Both the position numbers and the translations under genes were made by a program. 64,000 nt of DNA from Hinthialibacter sp964556895 (GTDB taxonomy: Bacteria; Hinthialibacterota; Hinthialibacteria; Hinthialibacterales; Hinthialibacteraceae), in NCBI GenBank assembly GCA_964556895.1, contig CAZKYC010000011.1, positions 1 through 64,000 of the forward strand, read 5' to 3'. Below, in pieces: positions 62,962 to 64,000 of the stretch. The notes below the pieces were generated by a model. It was given only the letters and a program-made list of their open reading frames with translations. It had not been told where the DNA came from and searched no databases. The first letter of the stretch is position 1. The number at the start of each line of letters is the position of its first letter.

Positions 62962-63111
62962 ACGAAACGCGTCATTCATTGGCTAGTAGTTAATTCCGCC
63001 GCAATCATTTTTTTGAAATGGCTATCTTGAAGCGAAACAAATACCTGGGGCATAGGAACCTACGCATCAGGTTGGCTATCTGTCTCAGTATCTGTGGTTT
63101 AAAGGATGGAG

Positions 63112-63357
63112 TTAAGAACCAGCGGGCTTTTGGGTTTTTAACACCTGAACCAAGCCGCTGAGGTTTTGCATGGGCGTCTTGGCCGCCGCTTTGTTTTCTT
63201 CTTGGATGGCTTCATAGACTTCTTTTCGGTGAATCGACACCGTTTTGGGCGCACTGACGCCGATTTTGACCTGTTCGCCTTTCACGTCGACGACCGTGAC
63301 GACAACATCATCACCTATGATAATGCTTTCGTCGCGCTTTCGGCTTAGAACCAGCAT
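63112..63357 (-). CDS. csrA: carbon storage regulator CsrA
   Basis: An 81-residue dimeric RNA-binding translational regulator: MLVLSRKRDESIIIGDDV, KIGVSAPKTVSIHRKEVYEAI. The C-terminal ~25 residues are longer than in E. coli CsrA. It follows fliW by 49 bp; FliW binds and inhibits CsrA to time flagellin synthesis. GAGGCCCTC precedes the ATG. Confidence 0.96.
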   Translation of the reverse strand: MLVLSRKRDESIIIGDDVVVTVVDVKGEQVKIGVSAPKTVSIHRKEVYEAIQEENKAAAKTPMQNLSGLVQVLKTQKPAGS

Positions 63358-63406
63358 GAGGGCCTCCTATGCCCGAACACACGACTGCGTTTCCAGCAGG
63401 CGTTCA

Positions 63407-64000
63407 TCACTTGCTATCCTCCTGGCCGCTTGGTTTGCTTGCGTCCAGTTCAACCACATTGCTCTGTTGCGGCGCCTCGGCGCCCTGGGCCGGGTTGGCC
63501 AATTCAGGAGGAATGTCATGCAACAAAAAGTGTTTGGTATGATAACGGTCGTCAATTAACACAAATTGCTTGCCGACTTTTCCGTTTACGTTTACCACCA
63601 ATGGGCCGCGCAGGTTGGCGGTTAAATCCATCGGGTTGGTTGGGATAGTGACAATCGACAAGACTTCGGCCCCGGCGATGTCTTCGAGGCCAATTGACGC
63701 GAGATCTGAGCGTTTGACATTGATCTCATAACCAGGGAAAAACAAAAACGGGTTCACAACAACAAACGCCAAATCAGACTCATCGAGCGATTGAAGCCAT
63801 AAAAAAGGTTCTTGTTCGGGGTCTTTCAGGATGGTGAAGCGGTTATAGAGGTTGAAACCGACCAAACCTTCCGGCAGTTCTAGGACATCGGTGTCGGGGA
63901 TGGTGATGCTCCCAAACCGGGTTGTTTCAAACTCAATCATTGCGCCGGAGGAATTGGATGTATTCATTCCGATATTGGGTTCTTCCCTATCTGGATCCAT
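63407..64000 (-). CDS. fliW: flagellar assembly factor FliW
   Basis: At least 197 residues as seen, and the frame touches the window edge. The core has MIEFETTRFGSITIPDTDV, LELPEGLVGFNLYNRF and VNPFLFFPGYEI, then ANLRGPLVVN near the end. The family normally begins close to the M at 63940, but the M at 63967 or one further upstream is possible. The acidic ~45-residue C-terminal tail is unusual in length. FliW antagonises CsrA and helps flagellin export and assembly. Flagellar hook-filament genes are expected just beyond the edge. Confidence 0.93.
   Translation of the reverse strand: MDPDREEPNIGMNTSNSSGAMIEFETTRFGSITIPDTDVLELPEGLVGFNLYNRFTILKDPEQEPFLWLQSLDESDLAFVVVNPFLFFPGYEINVKRSDLASIGLEDIAGAEVLSIVTIPTNPMDLTANLRGPLVVNVNGKVGKQFVLIDDRYHTKHFLLHDIPPELANPAQGAEAPQQSNVVELDASKPSGQEDSK

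Noticed and set aside
1..64000. tRNA or rRNA genes
   Set aside because: No T-arm/anticodon-arm pattern or rRNA-like sequence was noticed by eye; a covariance-model search was not possible.

Overview
The window looks like a chromosomal stretch of an uncultivated, Gram-negative (two-membrane) bacterium of roughly half GC content. A run of exactly 100 N at 2892-2991 suggests a scaffolded, probably metagenome-derived assembly. Supporting the cell type are ExbB/ExbD, lipoprotein signal peptides, a type II secretion-type prepilin, and csrA-fliW (flagellar regulation) at the right edge. Three tandem microcompartment pentamer genes, two Amt-PII pairs and large secreted CotH/LTD, VWA and TPR proteins recall Planctomycetes-neighbourhood candidate phyla, but no rRNA or tRNA gene was found that could place it.

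Layout. 1-9.6 kb: a sigma-54 response regulator, a DUF2059 protein, a gapped CNNM/CBS transporter gene, ilvA, leuS, neuB and a LOG-family gene. 9.6-12.1 kb: a translationally coupled lipoate cluster (free-standing lipoyl/PSBD protein, lipB, lipA, VanZ-like). 12.2-17.4 kb: dnaE, a repeat-rich gap, pdxA. 17.6-24.2 kb: a GH38-like giant protein, then an envelope group (degenerate amidase lipoprotein, GerMN protein, VanX-type dipeptidase). 24.2-32 kb: a gene remnant, a PMT-type glycosyltransferase fusion, a zinc-ribbon protein, an unknown protein, asnB. 32.2-33.6 kb: an acetyltransferase plus three EutN/CcmL pentamer genes. 33.8-40.5 kb: methyltransferase, GNAT, an apparently highly expressed secreted protein, comEC. 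40.7-44.8 kb: two amt-PII pairs, one behind a good sigma-54 promoter. 45-56 kb: CotH-like secreted protein, hydroxyacyl-CoA dehydrogenase, receiver protein, coiled-coil protein, second PMT-type glycosyltransferase, SGNH lipoprotein, cbiM, trmJ, methyltransferase. 56-62.5 kb: prepilin, then an exbB-exbD-TPR-VWA operon. 63.1-64 kb: csrA and fliW.

The most distinctive content is between the genes. Two MITE-like families are present. Family A is 108 bp and TA-flanked, with two full and two broken copies. Family B is about 258 bp, with imperfect terminal inverted repeats beginning GGYTC and perfect 8-bp target duplications in two copies. Inside family B sits a strong 76-bp hairpin that also occurs outside it, once with completely different but still perfectly paired arms. 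One family B copy abuts the dnaE stop codon, and one family A copy is broken at a junction with a duplicated 3' fragment of the glycosyltransferase gene at 50.8-52.9 kb.

Functionally, the window mixes housekeeping (translation, replication, lipoate, PLP, tRNA modification) with envelope building, nitrogen uptake under PII/sigma-54 control, and export or energisation systems. Several enzymes lack canonical catalytic residues (amidase-like, GH38-like) or lack a domain (lipoyl/PSBD protein without the E2 catalytic domain).
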